A DNA stretch of 64,000 bases from Phycisphaeraceae bacterium (GTDB taxonomy: Bacteria; Planctomycetota; Phycisphaerae; Phycisphaerales; UBA1924). The stretch lies in contig JAHBXG010000009.1 in NCBI GenBank assembly GCA_019636565.1, positions 59,294 to 123,293 on the forward strand, in the 5' to 3' direction. The translations under genes and the position numbers were made by a program. The notes under the pieces were generated by a model, which searched no databases, was not told the origin of the DNA, and saw nothing but the letters and a program-made list of their open reading frames with translations. Each line of letters begins with the position of its first letter. The stretch's first letter is position 1. Below, piece by piece: positions 10,919 through 20,387 of this stretch.

Positions 10919-11812
10919 ATGCCCCCCGCTCCAGATCAAAGCTCAAACTCGGGTTCGATTTCGCTGAGCGATACGTCCGATCGCCCATTTGAACTCATGG
11001 AAGTGATCGAGATCTCGCGCTCGGAGATCGAGGTCGTCTGTGACATGGAGCGCGTGGTGTGCGATCGCGACGGAGCGGTCGCTATTCTTGACCGCGTACC
11101 GACCGACGACGGCCCCATGCCAACTCTTCCGCGAGATCAACGGATCGTCATCACGATCGACGGGCCCGCCGGCACGGGCAAGTCTTCTGTTGCGCGATCC
11201 CTGGCGAAAGCGCTCGGTCTGGATTTTCTCGATACGGGTGCCATGTACCGTGCAGCGGCGGCTCTCGCCATCGATCACGGTGTCGCCTCAACGGATGCTG
11301 AAGGCGTGGTCCGCGAAACAACCGCCGCGGATCTGCACTTTGACTGGACCAAAGACCCGCCCACGATTCTGGCGTTCGGCAAGCCCATCGACCACCGCAT
11401 TCGTGCCGCGGACGTCGCGGAAATCGTCTCGCCGATCGCAACGATCAAGTCGCTCCGTGAGCACATGGTTCGCAAGCAACGGATCATCGCGCAGCAGCAC
11501 CCCCGGCTCGTGACCGAAGGGCGCGATCAGGGTTCGATCGTGTTTCCGGATGCCGCCGTGAAGTTTTACTTGGATGCCTCGCCCGACGTGCGTGCCCGTC
11601 GGCGTGCCGAGCAACTGATGGCGTCCGGGCATTGCGCCGATCTGGGTGCGATCACTTCGGAAATCCTTGATCGCGACAAGCGAGATTCGTCGCGGGCCGA
11701 TGGTCCTTTGATCTGCCCGAAGGACGCGATCTGCGTGGACACGTCGGACCTGGCCTTCGATCAGGTGGTCAAGACGCTGCACCGGCATGTGCTCGCGGTA
11801 GTGGGTCGATAG
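10919..11812 (+). CDS. cmk: Cytidylate kinase with N-terminal extension
   Basis: Phosphorylates CMP and dCMP to the diphosphates. The kinase domain starts near residue 74 with the P-loop TIDGPAGTGKSS, followed by FLDTGAMYRAAAALAI, the VTEGRDQGSIVFPDAAVKFYLDA segment (the usual GRDIGT form reads GRDQGS here) and a C-terminal DRDKRDSSRADGPL. Before it are about 73 extra residues, with an acidic ELMEVIEISRSEIEVVCDMERVVCD stretch containing two Cys, that standard Cmk lacks. The start is supported by an AAGGAGG ribosome binding site (10907-10913) before the ATG at 10919, so the extension is likely translated. Followed 60 bp on by an acyltransferase gene, an order seen in other bacteria (cmk-plsC). 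Confidence 0.88.
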   Translation: MPPAPDQSSNSGSISLSDTSDRPFELMEVIEISRSEIEVVCDMERVVCDRDGAVAILDRVPTDDGPMPTLPRDQRIVITIDGPAGTGKSSVARSLAKALGLDFLDTGAMYRAAAALAIDHGVASTDAEGVVRETTAADLHFDWTKDPPTILAFGKPIDHRIRAADVAEIVSPIATIKSLREHMVRKQRIIAQQHPRLVTEGRDQGSIVFPDAAVKFYLDASPDVRARRRAEQLMASGHCADLGAITSEILDRDKRDSSRADGPLICPKDAICVDTSDLAFDQVVKTLHRHVLAVVGR

Positions 11813-11872
11813 GCTCCGACTCGTCGCCGTCGGTCGGTTGCCGGCGGGGCGATCCCGCTATCCTCGCTCCCG

Positions 11873-12622
11873 ATGGGTTTGAAGTCTTCACTCGAATCAC
11901 GACGTCCCGGGGGCACGCTGGGCAAGATGCTGCTGTACGAATTTGTCGGCGCGCTCTGCGCCATGCTTTTCGTGCTGATCTATCGGGTTCGGGTCCGCGG
12001 CGCGTCCAACATCCCGGCGAAGGGCCCTCTACTCATCGCGGCCAATCACCAGAGCTTTCTCGATCCCCCGTTGGTTGGCTGCTTCGTTCGCAACCGGCAC
12101 CTGAGCTTTGTCGCCAAGATAGGACTTTTCACGTTTGGACCCTTCGCTTGGTTCATCAGTGCGCTCAATTCGGTGCCGATCAACGACACAGCGGGCGATG
12201 CGGGCGCTATCAAAGAGATTCTTAAGCGGCTCGCGGCTGGCCATGCCGTGCTGATCTTTCCCGAGGGCTCGCGGACGCACGACGGCGGCCAGAAGGCATT
12301 CAAGCGTGGTGTGGCACTCTTGATGAAGCGGGCCAAGTGCCCGGTCGTCCCGGCGGCAGTGGAGGGTTGCTTCGATGCGTGGGGGCCCGGCGTGAAGTTT
12401 CCGAGGCTGCTCGGCCATCGCGTCGCTGTGACCTACGGCAAGCCGATCCCCTACGACGAACTGGAGAAAGACGGCGCGCAGGGTGCGCTCGATCGCATCG
12501 CCCGGGAAGTCAATGCACTGCGTCTCCAGACGCGAGCGGACATGCGCAGGGCAAGCGGAAATTCATATCCGCCTGCGGGGCCCGGGGATCACGATGCAGA
12601 AGGCATCTCGCCCAAGGCGTGA
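11873..12622 (+). CDS. 1-acyl-sn-glycerol-3-phosphate acyltransferase (PlsC family)
   Basis: Adds the second acyl chain in phosphatidic acid synthesis, or acylates a related lysophospholipid. The 249-residue protein has an N-terminal hydrophobic helix (LLYEFVGALCAMLFVLIYRV), motif I NHQSFLD (HX4D), motif III FPEGSRTHDGG and a late conserved VVPAAVEG segment. The PlsC core is complete. Its position just after cmk suggests co-transcription. A second PlsC-like gene lies at 61.4 kb, so substrate specificities may differ. Confidence 0.9.
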   Translation: MGLKSSLESRRPGGTLGKMLLYEFVGALCAMLFVLIYRVRVRGASNIPAKGPLLIAANHQSFLDPPLVGCFVRNRHLSFVAKIGLFTFGPFAWFISALNSVPINDTAGDAGAIKEILKRLAAGHAVLIFPEGSRTHDGGQKAFKRGVALLMKRAKCPVVPAAVEGCFDAWGPGVKFPRLLGHRVAVTYGKPIPYDELEKDGAQGALDRIAREVNALRLQTRADMRRASGNSYPPAGPGDHDAEGISPKA

Positions 12623-12626
12623 ACTC

Positions 12627-13658
12627 TTAGTACGAGTCCTCGTGCAGCACGACTTTCCCCCGGAATACCCAGTAGATCACCGCCGTGTACGCGAGCACAA
12701 ACGGAATTCCCATTGCCGCGATGATCGCCATGATGCCCAGCGTCTTTTCCGTTGATGCCGCCTTCGGGATCGAGAGATCGTGGTCCGGCGAGATCGACGA
12801 GACGATGAGATTCGGGAACAGCGCGAGGCCAAACAGGAAAGTAAACGCCGCAATCACGCACGCGGACGTAAGGAATGCCCGCAGCGGCCGCCCCAGATAG
12901 AGCGAGCGGGGAATGTTCGCGATCGCCAGAATGTTGAGCGCGACGATCACCCACGCCCACGGGTAGTGCCGGAAGCTCGCCGTGGCGCGAGGGATGGTGA
13001 ATACGGCGTACGCCGTCACCACCATGTACATCGCAAGGAAGCAGAAGAAACTTGCCCACATCCAGCGTCGGACGCGCCGGTGCAATTCACCCTCGGTCTT
13101 CAGGTTGAGGTAGATCGCGCCGTGCATCGCGAAGGCTGTCACCGCGAAGAGTCCGACACAAACCGGGAACGGGTGCAGCATCTGAACAAGGCGGACCGAA
13201 TCGGCGAAGTCGCCGTCTGCGGCAAGAGGCAACCCGTGCATGGAGTTGCCGACCGCCACACCAAACAAAAATGTCGCGAGCGTGCTCGAAACAAAGAAGG
13301 CCGCATCCCAGAGCCGGCGCCAGAGTTTCTCGGGCCGCTTGCTCCGAAATTCCATCGAAACTCCCCGGAAGATCAGGCAGAACAGCAGCAGCATGAAGGC
13401 CAGATAGAGCCCCGAGAAAGATGCGGCGTACGCCTTCGGGAATGCCGCGAAGAGCGCGCCCCCGAAAACCACGAGCCACACCTCGTTACCGTCCCAGAGC
13501 GGCCCGATCGAGTTCATCATGACGCGGCGCTCGCGATCGTCGCGTGCCAACGGATGCAGAATGCCGACGCCCAAGTCAAACCCGTCAAGGATCGCGTAAC
13601 CCGCCAGCAGCACGCCAAGCAGGACATACCAGAACAGTTGGAGAGCGGTGATTTCCAT
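12627..13658 (-). CDS. cydB: Cytochrome bd ubiquinol oxidase subunit II
   Basis: Membrane subunit of the bd-type quinol oxidase. The 343-residue protein has multiple helices, the N-terminal YAILDGFDLGVGILHPL motif, the WDGNEVWLVVFGGALFAAFP motif and the typical C-terminal VLHEDSY tail. It follows cydA with a 1-base overlap (TAATG), so translation is coupled. Its 3' end nearly meets the acyltransferase gene on the other strand. Confidence 0.95.
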   Translation of the reverse strand: MEITALQLFWYVLLGVLLAGYAILDGFDLGVGILHPLARDDRERRVMMNSIGPLWDGNEVWLVVFGGALFAAFPKAYAASFSGLYLAFMLLLFCLIFRGVSMEFRSKRPEKLWRRLWDAAFFVSSTLATFLFGVAVGNSMHGLPLAADGDFADSVRLVQMLHPFPVCVGLFAVTAFAMHGAIYLNLKTEGELHRRVRRWMWASFFCFLAMYMVVTAYAVFTIPRATASFRHYPWAWVIVALNILAIANIPRSLYLGRPLRAFLTSACVIAAFTFLFGLALFPNLIVSSISPDHDLSIPKAASTEKTLGIMAIIAAMGIPFVLAYTAVIYWVFRGKVVLHEDSY

Positions 13659-15157
13659 TAGTGGCTCCCTTCCGTTCGATTCTCGTTTTCATTGGATGCG
13701 AGCGTTTGGCCCTGCCGGTCAACCAGCGTCGCCGCGGCGTCCAGGAAACCGGTTCCACCGCCCCTACCCGTTCCCCCCTCCGGTGCGGGTTGCTTTGGCT
13801 CGTCGGGGCCGTGCTGAATCTTGGTGTTGAGAACGAAAACAAACACCGCGAAGAGAAGGACATAGACCAGCGTGAAGAGCACAATCGATGCGAGAACCTG
13901 ATCGGCGACTACCACTTTGCGGTTGGACAGTCCATCCACAGTGCGCATCCCGCCGATCATGTCGAAATTGCCGTCAGCGCGCTGAACGACCTTGGGGTAG
14001 ACGACGAACGGCTGCCTGCCGACTTCCGCCGATACCCAGCCCGCCTGATTCGCTGCATACGCGCCGAGCACCGCGAAAACAAACACCCACATCAGCCAGC
14101 GTGTCTGAAATAGTGTGCCGCGCCAGAGCAGGAACGACGCGAGCAGTGTTACCGCGACAAAGAAGCCACCCAGGCCGATCATGAGGTGGTACGTCAGGAA
14201 CGGGATCTTGACGGGAGGCCTGTCTTCCGGCTGGAATCGGTCAAGACCGCTGATCGGCGTCTTGAAATCGCGGTACATCAGGAACGTCAGCAGATAGGGC
14301 ACCTTGAGGCCCGCGACGGTTTCGTTCGTGGTGTTGGGCCAGCCGAAGAGATACATGCCCGTCGGCCCTGGCTCTGTCTTGAAGACTCCCTCGAATGCAG
14401 CGAGTTTTACGGGTTGATGGAATCCGACTTCGCGGGCCTGCAAATCGCCGGAGAACATCATGACGAGACTGCAGATCGTGCCGAAGACGAGCGCGATCGT
14501 GAAACTCTTCTTTGCAAAGTCCAGGTGTCGGTTCCGCAGCACATAGAACGCCGTGATGCTCATCACAAAGAACGAGCCGAGAATGAACGCCGCCATCAGG
14601 GTGTGGAACAGGCGGATCATGCTCGAGGGATTGAACACCAAGGCCCAGAAATCGGTGATGACCGCACGGTTCTGCACCGGGTCGATCATGTGACCCGCCG
14701 GCGTCTGCATCCACGAGTTGGCGACGATGATCCAGATCGCCGAGAAGATCGAGCCGAGCGACACCATGCACGTCGCGAAAAAGTGCATCTTGGGAGAAAC
14801 GCGATCCCAGCCGAAGACCAGGACCGCAAGAAATCCCGATTCGAGGAAAAACGCGAAGATGCCCTCCGCCGCCAGCGCGCTCCCGAAAACGTCGCCCACA
14901 TATCGCGCATAGTTCGCCCAATTCGTCCCGAACTGGAATTCCATCACGATGCCGGTCGCAACGCCCATGGCGAAATTGGCCGCGAAAATGCGGCTCCAGA
15001 ACTTCGTCATGGCGTGATATTGCCGATCACCGGTACGGAGGTACGTTCCCTCCATGAACACCATCAGCACGCCCAGACCGATGGAAAGGGGCGGGAACAG
15101 ATAGTGAAACATGATCGTCATTGCGAACTGGATGCGGGACAGTGTTTCGACATTCAT
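13658..15157 (-). CDS. cydA: Cytochrome bd ubiquinol oxidase subunit I
   Basis: Haem-bearing, quinol-oxidising subunit of a bd-type terminal oxidase, which reduces oxygen to water with high affinity or cyanide tolerance. The 499-residue protein starts [22 protein letters not shown] (axial His in FHYLF) and has the [20 protein letters not shown] stretch. The quinol-loop segment [17 protein letters not shown] is short, as in cyanide-insensitive (CIO-type) enzymes rather than the long E. coli form. The frame opens 46 codons upstream, but homology starts at 15157. The 110-bp gap to the divergent permease gene must contain both promoters. No cydX or cydCD is seen nearby. Confidence 0.95.
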   Translation of the reverse strand: MNVETLSRIQFAMTIMFHYLFPPLSIGLGVLMVFMEGTYLRTGDRQYHAMTKFWSRIFAANFAMGVATGIVMEFQFGTNWANYARYVGDVFGSALAAEGIFAFFLESGFLAVLVFGWDRVSPKMHFFATCMVSLGSIFSAIWIIVANSWMQTPAGHMIDPVQNRAVITDFWALVFNPSSMIRLFHTLMAAFILGSFFVMSITAFYVLRNRHLDFAKKSFTIALVFGTICSLVMMFSGDLQAREVGFHQPVKLAAFEGVFKTEPGPTGMYLFGWPNTTNETVAGLKVPYLLTFLMYRDFKTPISGLDRFQPEDRPPVKIPFLTYHLMIGLGGFFVAVTLLASFLLWRGTLFQTRWLMWVFVFAVLGAYAANQAGWVSAEVGRQPFVVYPKVVQRADGNFDMIGGMRTVDGLSNRKVVVADQVLASIVLFTLVYVLLFAVFVFVLNTKIQHGPDEPKQPAPEGGTGRGGGTGFLDAAATLVDRQGQTLASNENENRTEGSH

Positions 15158-15267
15158 GGAGAGGCTCCCGCCGAGTCGCGGCACTGCCGCTTTTTTACCA
15201 TCATTCGCCGGTTCCCGTTCTCCGCTATCCTCTCGACCAACCCGAAGGCGGTTTCCGAGTCTTCCGA

Positions 15268-17205
15268 ATGCTCGTTTCTGAAAATCGACCCCCACGCAAT
15301 CTGAAGTGGTACCACGCCGGGCCGTTGCTCTTCGGCGATTGGGGCACCAGCCGCCTGTACGTTCTGGGCTTGGCTTTCTACTACACGGCGCACGCGTCGG
15401 TGCTGTACCTGGGCGCCATGTCGCTGATCATGGCAGCCGTCGCCTGGGCGTACACGGTGGTCTGTCGCTGCTTTCCGGATGGCGGCGGGGTCTATTCTGC
15501 CGCGAGACGGCTGAGCCCGACTCTCGCCGTCCTTGGCGCAACGCTGCTCCTTTGCGACTACATCGTGACAGCCGCCCTTTCGGGCATCGAGGCATTCCAC
15601 TACCTCGGTGTCGACTCGGCCAAGGTGGTCATCATCTCGGTGGCCGCGATCGGGATCATCGGCGTGGTGAACTGGCTGGGTGCCCGCAGCGCCGGGCGGC
15701 TGGCGCTGGTAATTGCGGTGCTCTCGATCGCCCTCTCGGCGACCATCGCCATCCTGTGCCTCCCGTGGCTTGGTGAAGGCATCAAGCGCGTCAGCCTGCA
15801 CGACGGGGGCCAGAGTTCGCCCTGGCAGATGTGGGAATCGCTCGTGCGAATCGTGCTCGCTCTTTCCGGCCTGGAGGCCGTCGCGAACATGACGGGGCTC
15901 ATGAAGCAGCCGGTAGCCAAGACGGCCAAGCGGACGATCTGGCCGGTGCTCTGCGAGGTCGTGCTGCTGAACCTGATCTTCGGGATCGCCCTCAGCGCCA
16001 TGCCCGCGATTCGCGATCGGACCGTGCCCGACTATGTGCAGTACGAACGGATCGAGCACCTCGCGCCGGAGAACGTCCCCGCCCCGGTGAAGGAGTATCG
16101 CGACACAGCCATGAAGCTTGTGGCGACCGAGACCGCGTCTCGCCAGTTCGGCGAGCGTACCGGGCAGGTCTTTGGCATCATCACCGGCATCATCTTCAGT
16201 TTGTTGCTGCTCTCCGCGGTCAACACGGCCGTCATGGCGATGGTCTCGGTGCAGTACTCGCTTGCGCAGGACGGCGAATTACCGCGATTGGCGACGAAGC
16301 TCAACTACTCCGGCGTTCCCTGGGTTCCACTTGTCATTGCCTGCGCCGCGCCGGCGATTCTGCTCATGGTCGAAGCAGACGTGAAGGCGCTGGGCGAGTT
16401 GTACGCGATCGGCGTTGTGGGCGCAATCACCATCAATCTCTTCTCGTGCGCCGCCAATAAGAAGCTCACGATCGGGCGATACGAGCGCGCCGGCCTCTGG
16501 AGCCTCGCGGCACTCATGGCGATCATCTTCCTGACGATCGTCGTCGCGAAGCCCAACGCAACGATCTTTGCCGGCGTCATCGTGACGGCGGTTCTCATCA
16601 CTCGGTTCGTGGTCCGCGTCCGCGCTCGGCGGATTGCCGCGAGCCCGCTCCCCGAACCCTCGCTCGGCTGGATCGCGCAGATCCGCGATCAGCCGGTTGT
16701 GCCCGGGCCGGGCCCTCGCATCATGCTCGCGGCAAGAGGTCGCGATCAGGCCGCGTTCGCCGTCGACATGGCCAAACGACGAAAGGCGACGCTCTTTGTC
16801 ATCTTCGTGCGCACGCTCCGCCTCATGGACGCGGTGCCCGGACAGGTTCCGAAGATCGAGGACGACGACGCGGCACAGGCGGCGCTGGGAACCGCTGCGA
16901 TCCTCGCTCGAGAGGCGGGCCTGCCCTTTGTGCCGATCTACGTCACGAGTACCGATGTGGTGAGCGAGATTCTCGACTACACCGTGACTTTCGGTTGCGA
17001 CACTCTCATCATGGGTAAAAGCCAGCGGACGCCATTCAGTCGAGCGGTGGTCGGCGACGTCGTGGCCCGGGTGGCCGACAATCTGCCCGATGGTGTGACG
17101 CTCCTCACGCGGGCACCCGGACCCTTTGAGCACGCAGAAGAGGTAAAGCCGGCGAACGGCACGCACAAAGAGGCGGAGTCATTCAGGGAAGATCAGGAAA
17201 GCTAG
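15268..17205 (+). CDS. APC-family amino acid permease fused to a UspA-like domain
   Basis: A 645-residue protein. Residues about 1-480 are an amino acid/polyamine/organocation permease: [21 protein letters not shown] at the start, about 12 hydrophobic helices, and the [16 protein letters not shown] segment. The last 150 residues (from [20 protein letters not shown] to [20 protein letters not shown] and [10 protein letters not shown]) form a universal-stress-protein-like alpha/beta domain with the typical late G-x-S/G nucleotide-loop pattern. The soluble domain probably senses nucleotide or stress state and regulates transport. The start ATG at 15268 (MLVSENRPP) is chosen over the open frame to 15121, which would run into cydA's 5' end. 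Confidence 0.85.
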   Translation: MLVSENRPPRNLKWYHAGPLLFGDWGTSRLYVLGLAFYYTAHASVLYLGAMSLIMAAVAWAYTVVCRCFPDGGGVYSAARRLSPTLAVLGATLLLCDYIVTAALSGIEAFHYLGVDSAKVVIISVAAIGIIGVVNWLGARSAGRLALVIAVLSIALSATIAILCLPWLGEGIKRVSLHDGGQSSPWQMWESLVRIVLALSGLEAVANMTGLMKQPVAKTAKRTIWPVLCEVVLLNLIFGIALSAMPAIRDRTVPDYVQYERIEHLAPENVPAPVKEYRDTAMKLVATETASRQFGERTGQVFGIITGIIFSLLLLSAVNTAVMAMVSVQYSLAQDGELPRLATKLNYSGVPWVPLVIACAAPAILLMVEADVKALGELYAIGVVGAITINLFSCAANKKLTIGRYERAGLWSLAALMAIIFLTIVVAKPNATIFAGVIVTAVLITRFVVRVRARRIAASPLPEPSLGWIAQIRDQPVVPGPGPRIMLAARGRDQAAFAVDMAKRRKATLFVIFVRTLRLMDAVPGQVPKIEDDDAAQAALGTAAILAREAGLPFVPIYVTSTDVVSEILDYTVTFGCDTLIMGKSQRTPFSRAVVGDVVARVADNLPDGVTLLTRAPGPFEHAEEVKPANGTHKEAESFREDQES

Positions 17206-17278
17206 AGCCGCAGACGAGGGGAACGCGGGCTCGCGTCGAATCCCGGCTGCTCTATTGCCCTGCCGATATTCTGTCTCG

Positions 17279-17665
17279 ATGCCCGAAGCCGCATTTCGCA
17301 AACTCGCCCTCAGCCTTCCGGAAACAACAGAATCCTCACACATGGGCCATACGGACTTCCGCGTCAAGGGCAAGATCTTCGCGACGCTCCCGTTTGAGGG
17401 CGATGAAGACGCCAAGGGTAATGTTCCCGGCGGCGTCGCCGTACTCAAACTCACGCTCGATCAACAGGACGAGTTCATCCAGGCATGGCCAAAGTGCTTT
17501 GAACCCGTTCCCGGGGGCTGGGGGGAGCGCGGCTACACGCGGGCTTTGCTCCGTGCCGTCCCCGCCAAAGTTCTGCGCTCCGTCGTGAACGCCGCATGGG
17601 CGAATACAGCACCGAAGCGCCTCATCACAGACCTCCGAAGCGGAACGCGCTCGAACCAGCGATAG
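17279..17665 (+). CDS. MmcQ/YjbR family protein
   Basis: A 128-residue protein with the MmcQ/YjbR fold, seen in EAAFRKLALSLPETTESSHMGHTDFRVKGKIFATL and the C-terminal LLRAVPAKVLRSVVNAAWANTAPKRL. Family members have a CyaY-like, double-wing DNA-binding-like fold; a DNA-binding or regulatory role is often assigned but poorly established. The start at 17279 (MPEAAFRK) fits the family better than the ORF start at 17255. It converges with the dockerin-tailed gene, 15 bp apart. Confidence 0.8.
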   Translation: MPEAAFRKLALSLPETTESSHMGHTDFRVKGKIFATLPFEGDEDAKGNVPGGVAVLKLTLDQQDEFIQAWPKCFEPVPGGWGERGYTRALLRAVPAKVLRSVVNAAWANTAPKRLITDLRSGTRSNQR

Positions 17666-17680
17666 GCGTCACTATGCGTG

Positions 17681-18526
17681 TCAAGGGCAAATCAATTCGT
17701 TGTACGCCGCGACAAACAGCGTGAAGTCCGCATCGTCCACGAATCCATCCCCGTTCAGGTCGGCCGGGCAACCGGCCGTCATCGAGGGGTCGGCGCAGTC
17801 GAGGATGTTGTACGCCGCGACGAAGAAAGAGAAGTCAGCGTCTTCAACCAGGCCGTCGTGATTGAAATCCGCCGGACAGGGAATGGTGTCGCTCACGGAA
17901 ATGCGCAGGTTGTCCATCGCCCACGATTCATCGTCCAGGGGCTGAATGCCCGGGCCTTCGATGATGAACGTGATCACCGCGCTCGAAGCAGTGTGCGCGA
18001 GATTGTGAAACCGGGGCTCAAGATACATGTTGTACGCGCTGTCGGTGTAGTAACTTCCCGGCCCGGAGAAACCCAGATCCTGCCGACGCACCAAGAGCAC
18101 GCCGGGCGGTGCGACATACGACTGATCCTGCTCGGCTGTGGCGTTGGCGAACGATTCGCGGAAGATCGTGTTCCCGTCCACGTTCACGCGAAGGAAATCG
18201 CCCTCGGGGTACGAGCCCGTTCCATCAAGCGAATCGATCGCGGCAAAGAGAAAGTCGATGCTGATCGCCGAGTGCGCCGGCAGACCCGTCAGCGTGATGG
18301 TGACGAGATTGCCGGTGGGGCTTCGAAGAAAGTTGCCGCCGAACTGATTGCCGCTGGGTCCGACACCCGCGTAAAACTGAACGCCTGTCAGCGTTGCAAC
18401 GCCGGGATCTATGGGCGCCAGCAGAATTCCGTTGAAGCCAGTCGACAGAACCACCGTCTGCCCCGAGGCGGAAGAAATGGCAAGGCCCGCGGCAACTGCA
18501 AACGACGAGAGAATGAACGCACGCAT
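17681..18526 (-). CDS. Secreted protein with C-terminal dockerin-like (GC-type) tail
   Basis: A 281-residue secreted protein. A signal peptide (MRAFILSSFAVAAGLAISSASGQ) precedes a beta-rich body of about 190 residues that I do not recognise; it resembles carbohydrate- or surface-binding jelly-roll modules (SWAMDNLRISVS near its end is typical of them). The C-terminus has two dockerin-like EF-hand loops, DFNHDGLVEDADFSFFVAAY and DLNGDGFVDDADFTLFVAAY, joined by NILDCADPSMTAGCPA and ending in LICP. The Cys pairs and fixed spacing match the GC-type anchors common in Phycisphaerae. The ATG at 18526 is used; the frame opens 11 codons upstream. Two similar tails are encoded at 21.7 and 23.3 kb. Confidence 0.8.
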   Translation of the reverse strand: MRAFILSSFAVAAGLAISSASGQTVVLSTGFNGILLAPIDPGVATLTGVQFYAGVGPSGNQFGGNFLRSPTGNLVTITLTGLPAHSAISIDFLFAAIDSLDGTGSYPEGDFLRVNVDGNTIFRESFANATAEQDQSYVAPPGVLLVRRQDLGFSGPGSYYTDSAYNMYLEPRFHNLAHTASSAVITFIIEGPGIQPLDDESWAMDNLRISVSDTIPCPADFNHDGLVEDADFSFFVAAYNILDCADPSMTAGCPADLNGDGFVDDADFTLFVAAYNELICP

Positions 18527-18732
18527 CGAGATGTTCCTTTCGGGCACGGAGGAAGGCAAGCAATGATGGTATTCAAGCTGTCAAGGTGTTCTGCGCTTTC
18601 CGAGAACATTGGCAAACGAGGGAAGGGTTAGGCGGCTCTAAACATGTTCGAGGGAGGTCCGACCGCCGACCGCGTTTTCGTTGCGGATCGGGTGCGGGTG
18701 AGATACATGCACGCTCCGGATAAACTCGCACC

Positions 18733-19182
18733 GTGAAGCCGAATCCAAGGATCAGAAAAACAGGGAAGTGGTTCAGTACGACACTACTCATGCTATTCAT
18801 CGCTCTTTGGGCTCTCAGCAGTCGGTCCTTGATCCTCACGCAACACCGAACATGGGCTTGTTGGATTTCTCAAGGACAATTGACAGTCTGTTTAAGCCGC
18901 AACGGGCACCAAGCTCGGAGCGTGCCGCTCAAGTGGAAATGGTTCAACAACTCTGAACCGTTCCGCTGGACGTTTGGATATTCGGAAGTTCCGGAGTTCG
19001 CCTATTTCTATCTGCCGCTGTGGGCCTTCGTTGCTGCAACGCTTGTTCCCACCGCCCTCGCGTGGCGATCGGACACACTCGCTACCCGTCGCGCCCACAT
19101 TGGATTCTGCGCAAAATGCGGCTACAACCTTTCGGCTACCGCTGCGGGAGTTCCGTGCCCGGAGTGCGGGGCGAAGGTGTGA
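18733..19182 (+). CDS. Small membrane protein with C-terminal zinc ribbon
   Basis: A 149-residue protein with two membrane helices (about residues 15-32, FSTTLLMLFIALWALSS; about 88-107, YFYLPLWAFVAATLVPTALAW) and a C-terminal CAKCGYNLSATAAGVPCPECG zinc-ribbon motif (CxxC-x(12)-CxxC). This arrangement is common in Phycisphaerae but has no assigned function. It lies upstream of a larger protein with a similar layout on the same strand. Confidence 0.65.
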   Translation: MKPNPRIRKTGKWFSTTLLMLFIALWALSSRSLILTQHRTWACWISQGQLTVCLSRNGHQARSVPLKWKWFNNSEPFRWTFGYSEVPEFAYFYLPLWAFVAATLVPTALAWRSDTLATRRAHIGFCAKCGYNLSATAAGVPCPECGAKV

Positions 19183-19231
19183 TTGGGATGAATCAGCCCG
19201 CCATTTGGCCGCCGGCTGGTAGTATCGCCTC

Positions 19232-20050
19232 GTGCCTTCCCGAAAGGTCTATTCCCGGTGGGATCTCGTGTGGATGCTCGACAGCACGATGGAGCGAAGG
19301 CAGCGCGTCCGGTTTGCGGGGCGGCTGGGGCGCAAGCGCCCATTGTGGGAACGGCTGTTTCGCGGCTCTCGCTTTGTGCCGGTGACCGTGCTCATCGTGA
19401 TTTGGATTGCCGCGGGCTCGCTGATTTCGCTGCGCAGAACAATGCCTCCGGAACCTCTCGGGGCGGCGGACATCATCGGGGTGATCGGCTACCTCGCGTG
19501 TCTTGCCGGGGTATTGAGTCTGATGGGCGCGGGAGAGGATGTTCGGTGCGTCGTTTCGGCTCATGAGCGCAAACGTCTCGCAGAAAATCCCGATCGGCGG
19601 GCGGTCGCATCGGAAATCACCCGCCGGCGCCGGCGCTGGGAAACCTGGATGAAAGAATGGCATAGTTTGAAAGCGATGCTAACGCTGCGATCGATCGCGT
19701 TTCGCGCTTCCATCGTGGTCTTCTTTGTGTCGTCTGGCATTCTCCAAATGTGGCGGGCCCACGCGAATTTGTCGGCGTTTGGTCGGAGCGTGGAAAACGC
19801 GCTGACGATTTTGTATGGCGTGATGCTTGTGTTGATGCTGGCGACGGGAATGTGGACGTGGAAACGCATCAAGCGCATGCTGTCCGATTCGCTGCGCGGC
19901 GAGGCGTGTCCGGACTGCGGACATCCGATCGTGGCGGGCGAAGTGGTGACGGTCCTGCCGGGGATGGGTGTCGCGATCGGGCCGCCAAGGTGTTCGGAGT
20001 GCGGGTGTGCGTGGCCCTTGATTCCGCCGCAGATTCTCGAGACCGCTTAG
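19232..20050 (+). CDS. Membrane protein with C-terminal zinc ribbon, unknown function
   Basis: A protein of up to 272 residues. It has four hydrophobic segments (about residues 50-70, 85-105, 155-175 and 190-212), a basic central loop (ITRRRRRWETWMKEWH) and a C-terminal ribbon with CPDCG, a 20-odd residue loop, then CSECGCAWPL. It shares the 'helices then zinc ribbon' plan of the preceding gene, and the two may act together. The start is a GTG at 19232; an ATG 14 codons later is an alternative. No known family was recognised. Confidence 0.6.
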   Translation: MPSRKVYSRWDLVWMLDSTMERRQRVRFAGRLGRKRPLWERLFRGSRFVPVTVLIVIWIAAGSLISLRRTMPPEPLGAADIIGVIGYLACLAGVLSLMGAGEDVRCVVSAHERKRLAENPDRRAVASEITRRRRRWETWMKEWHSLKAMLTLRSIAFRASIVVFFVSSGILQMWRAHANLSAFGRSVENALTILYGVMLVLMLATGMWTWKRIKRMLSDSLRGEACPDCGHPIVAGEVVTVLPGMGVAIGPPRCSECGCAWPLIPPQILETA

Positions 20051-20387
20051 CCAAGATAGGTATTTTTACCGAGCTTTCGATCGGAAATTCTTGACATTCT
20101 CGCGAAAATTGTCCAAGTTTAATCCAAACACAATCCGAATCTGATACATTACCTCTGCGCCCACGCGCACCCAGCCCGATCGCCTGCATATCTACACCGT
20201 CCGACTTTCACCGACTTCAACCACCTAGCCACAGGCTCGATCGCCCCGCTCATAGCCCGCTCCACCCCAACCCCACGCGGGCTCTCTCACACATCACGCT
20301 CACATGACGCGTTTGTTGCCGCGCACGCGTTCACGTAACGCGCGCGGCCACTTCTTCCTCTTCTTCCTTCATTGAAAGGCTCTACCT
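20051..20387. other. Gene-free region, AT-rich then strongly C-rich, with a TTGACA box
   Basis: This 337-bp gap precedes the repeat-nuclease gene. The first ~110 bases are clearly more AT-rich than their surroundings and contain a TTGACA hexamer (20091-20096), followed by TTTAAT at 20118-20123 (21-base spacing, not ideal) and TGATAC at 20142-20147, so a promoter is plausible. From about 20161 to 20300 the plus strand is rich in C and poor in G. After that come CGCGT-type short inverted repeats (about 20309-20344) and a CT-rich tract, then GAAAGG as a possible ribosome binding site before the ATG. No ORF is credible here. Confidence 0.45.
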
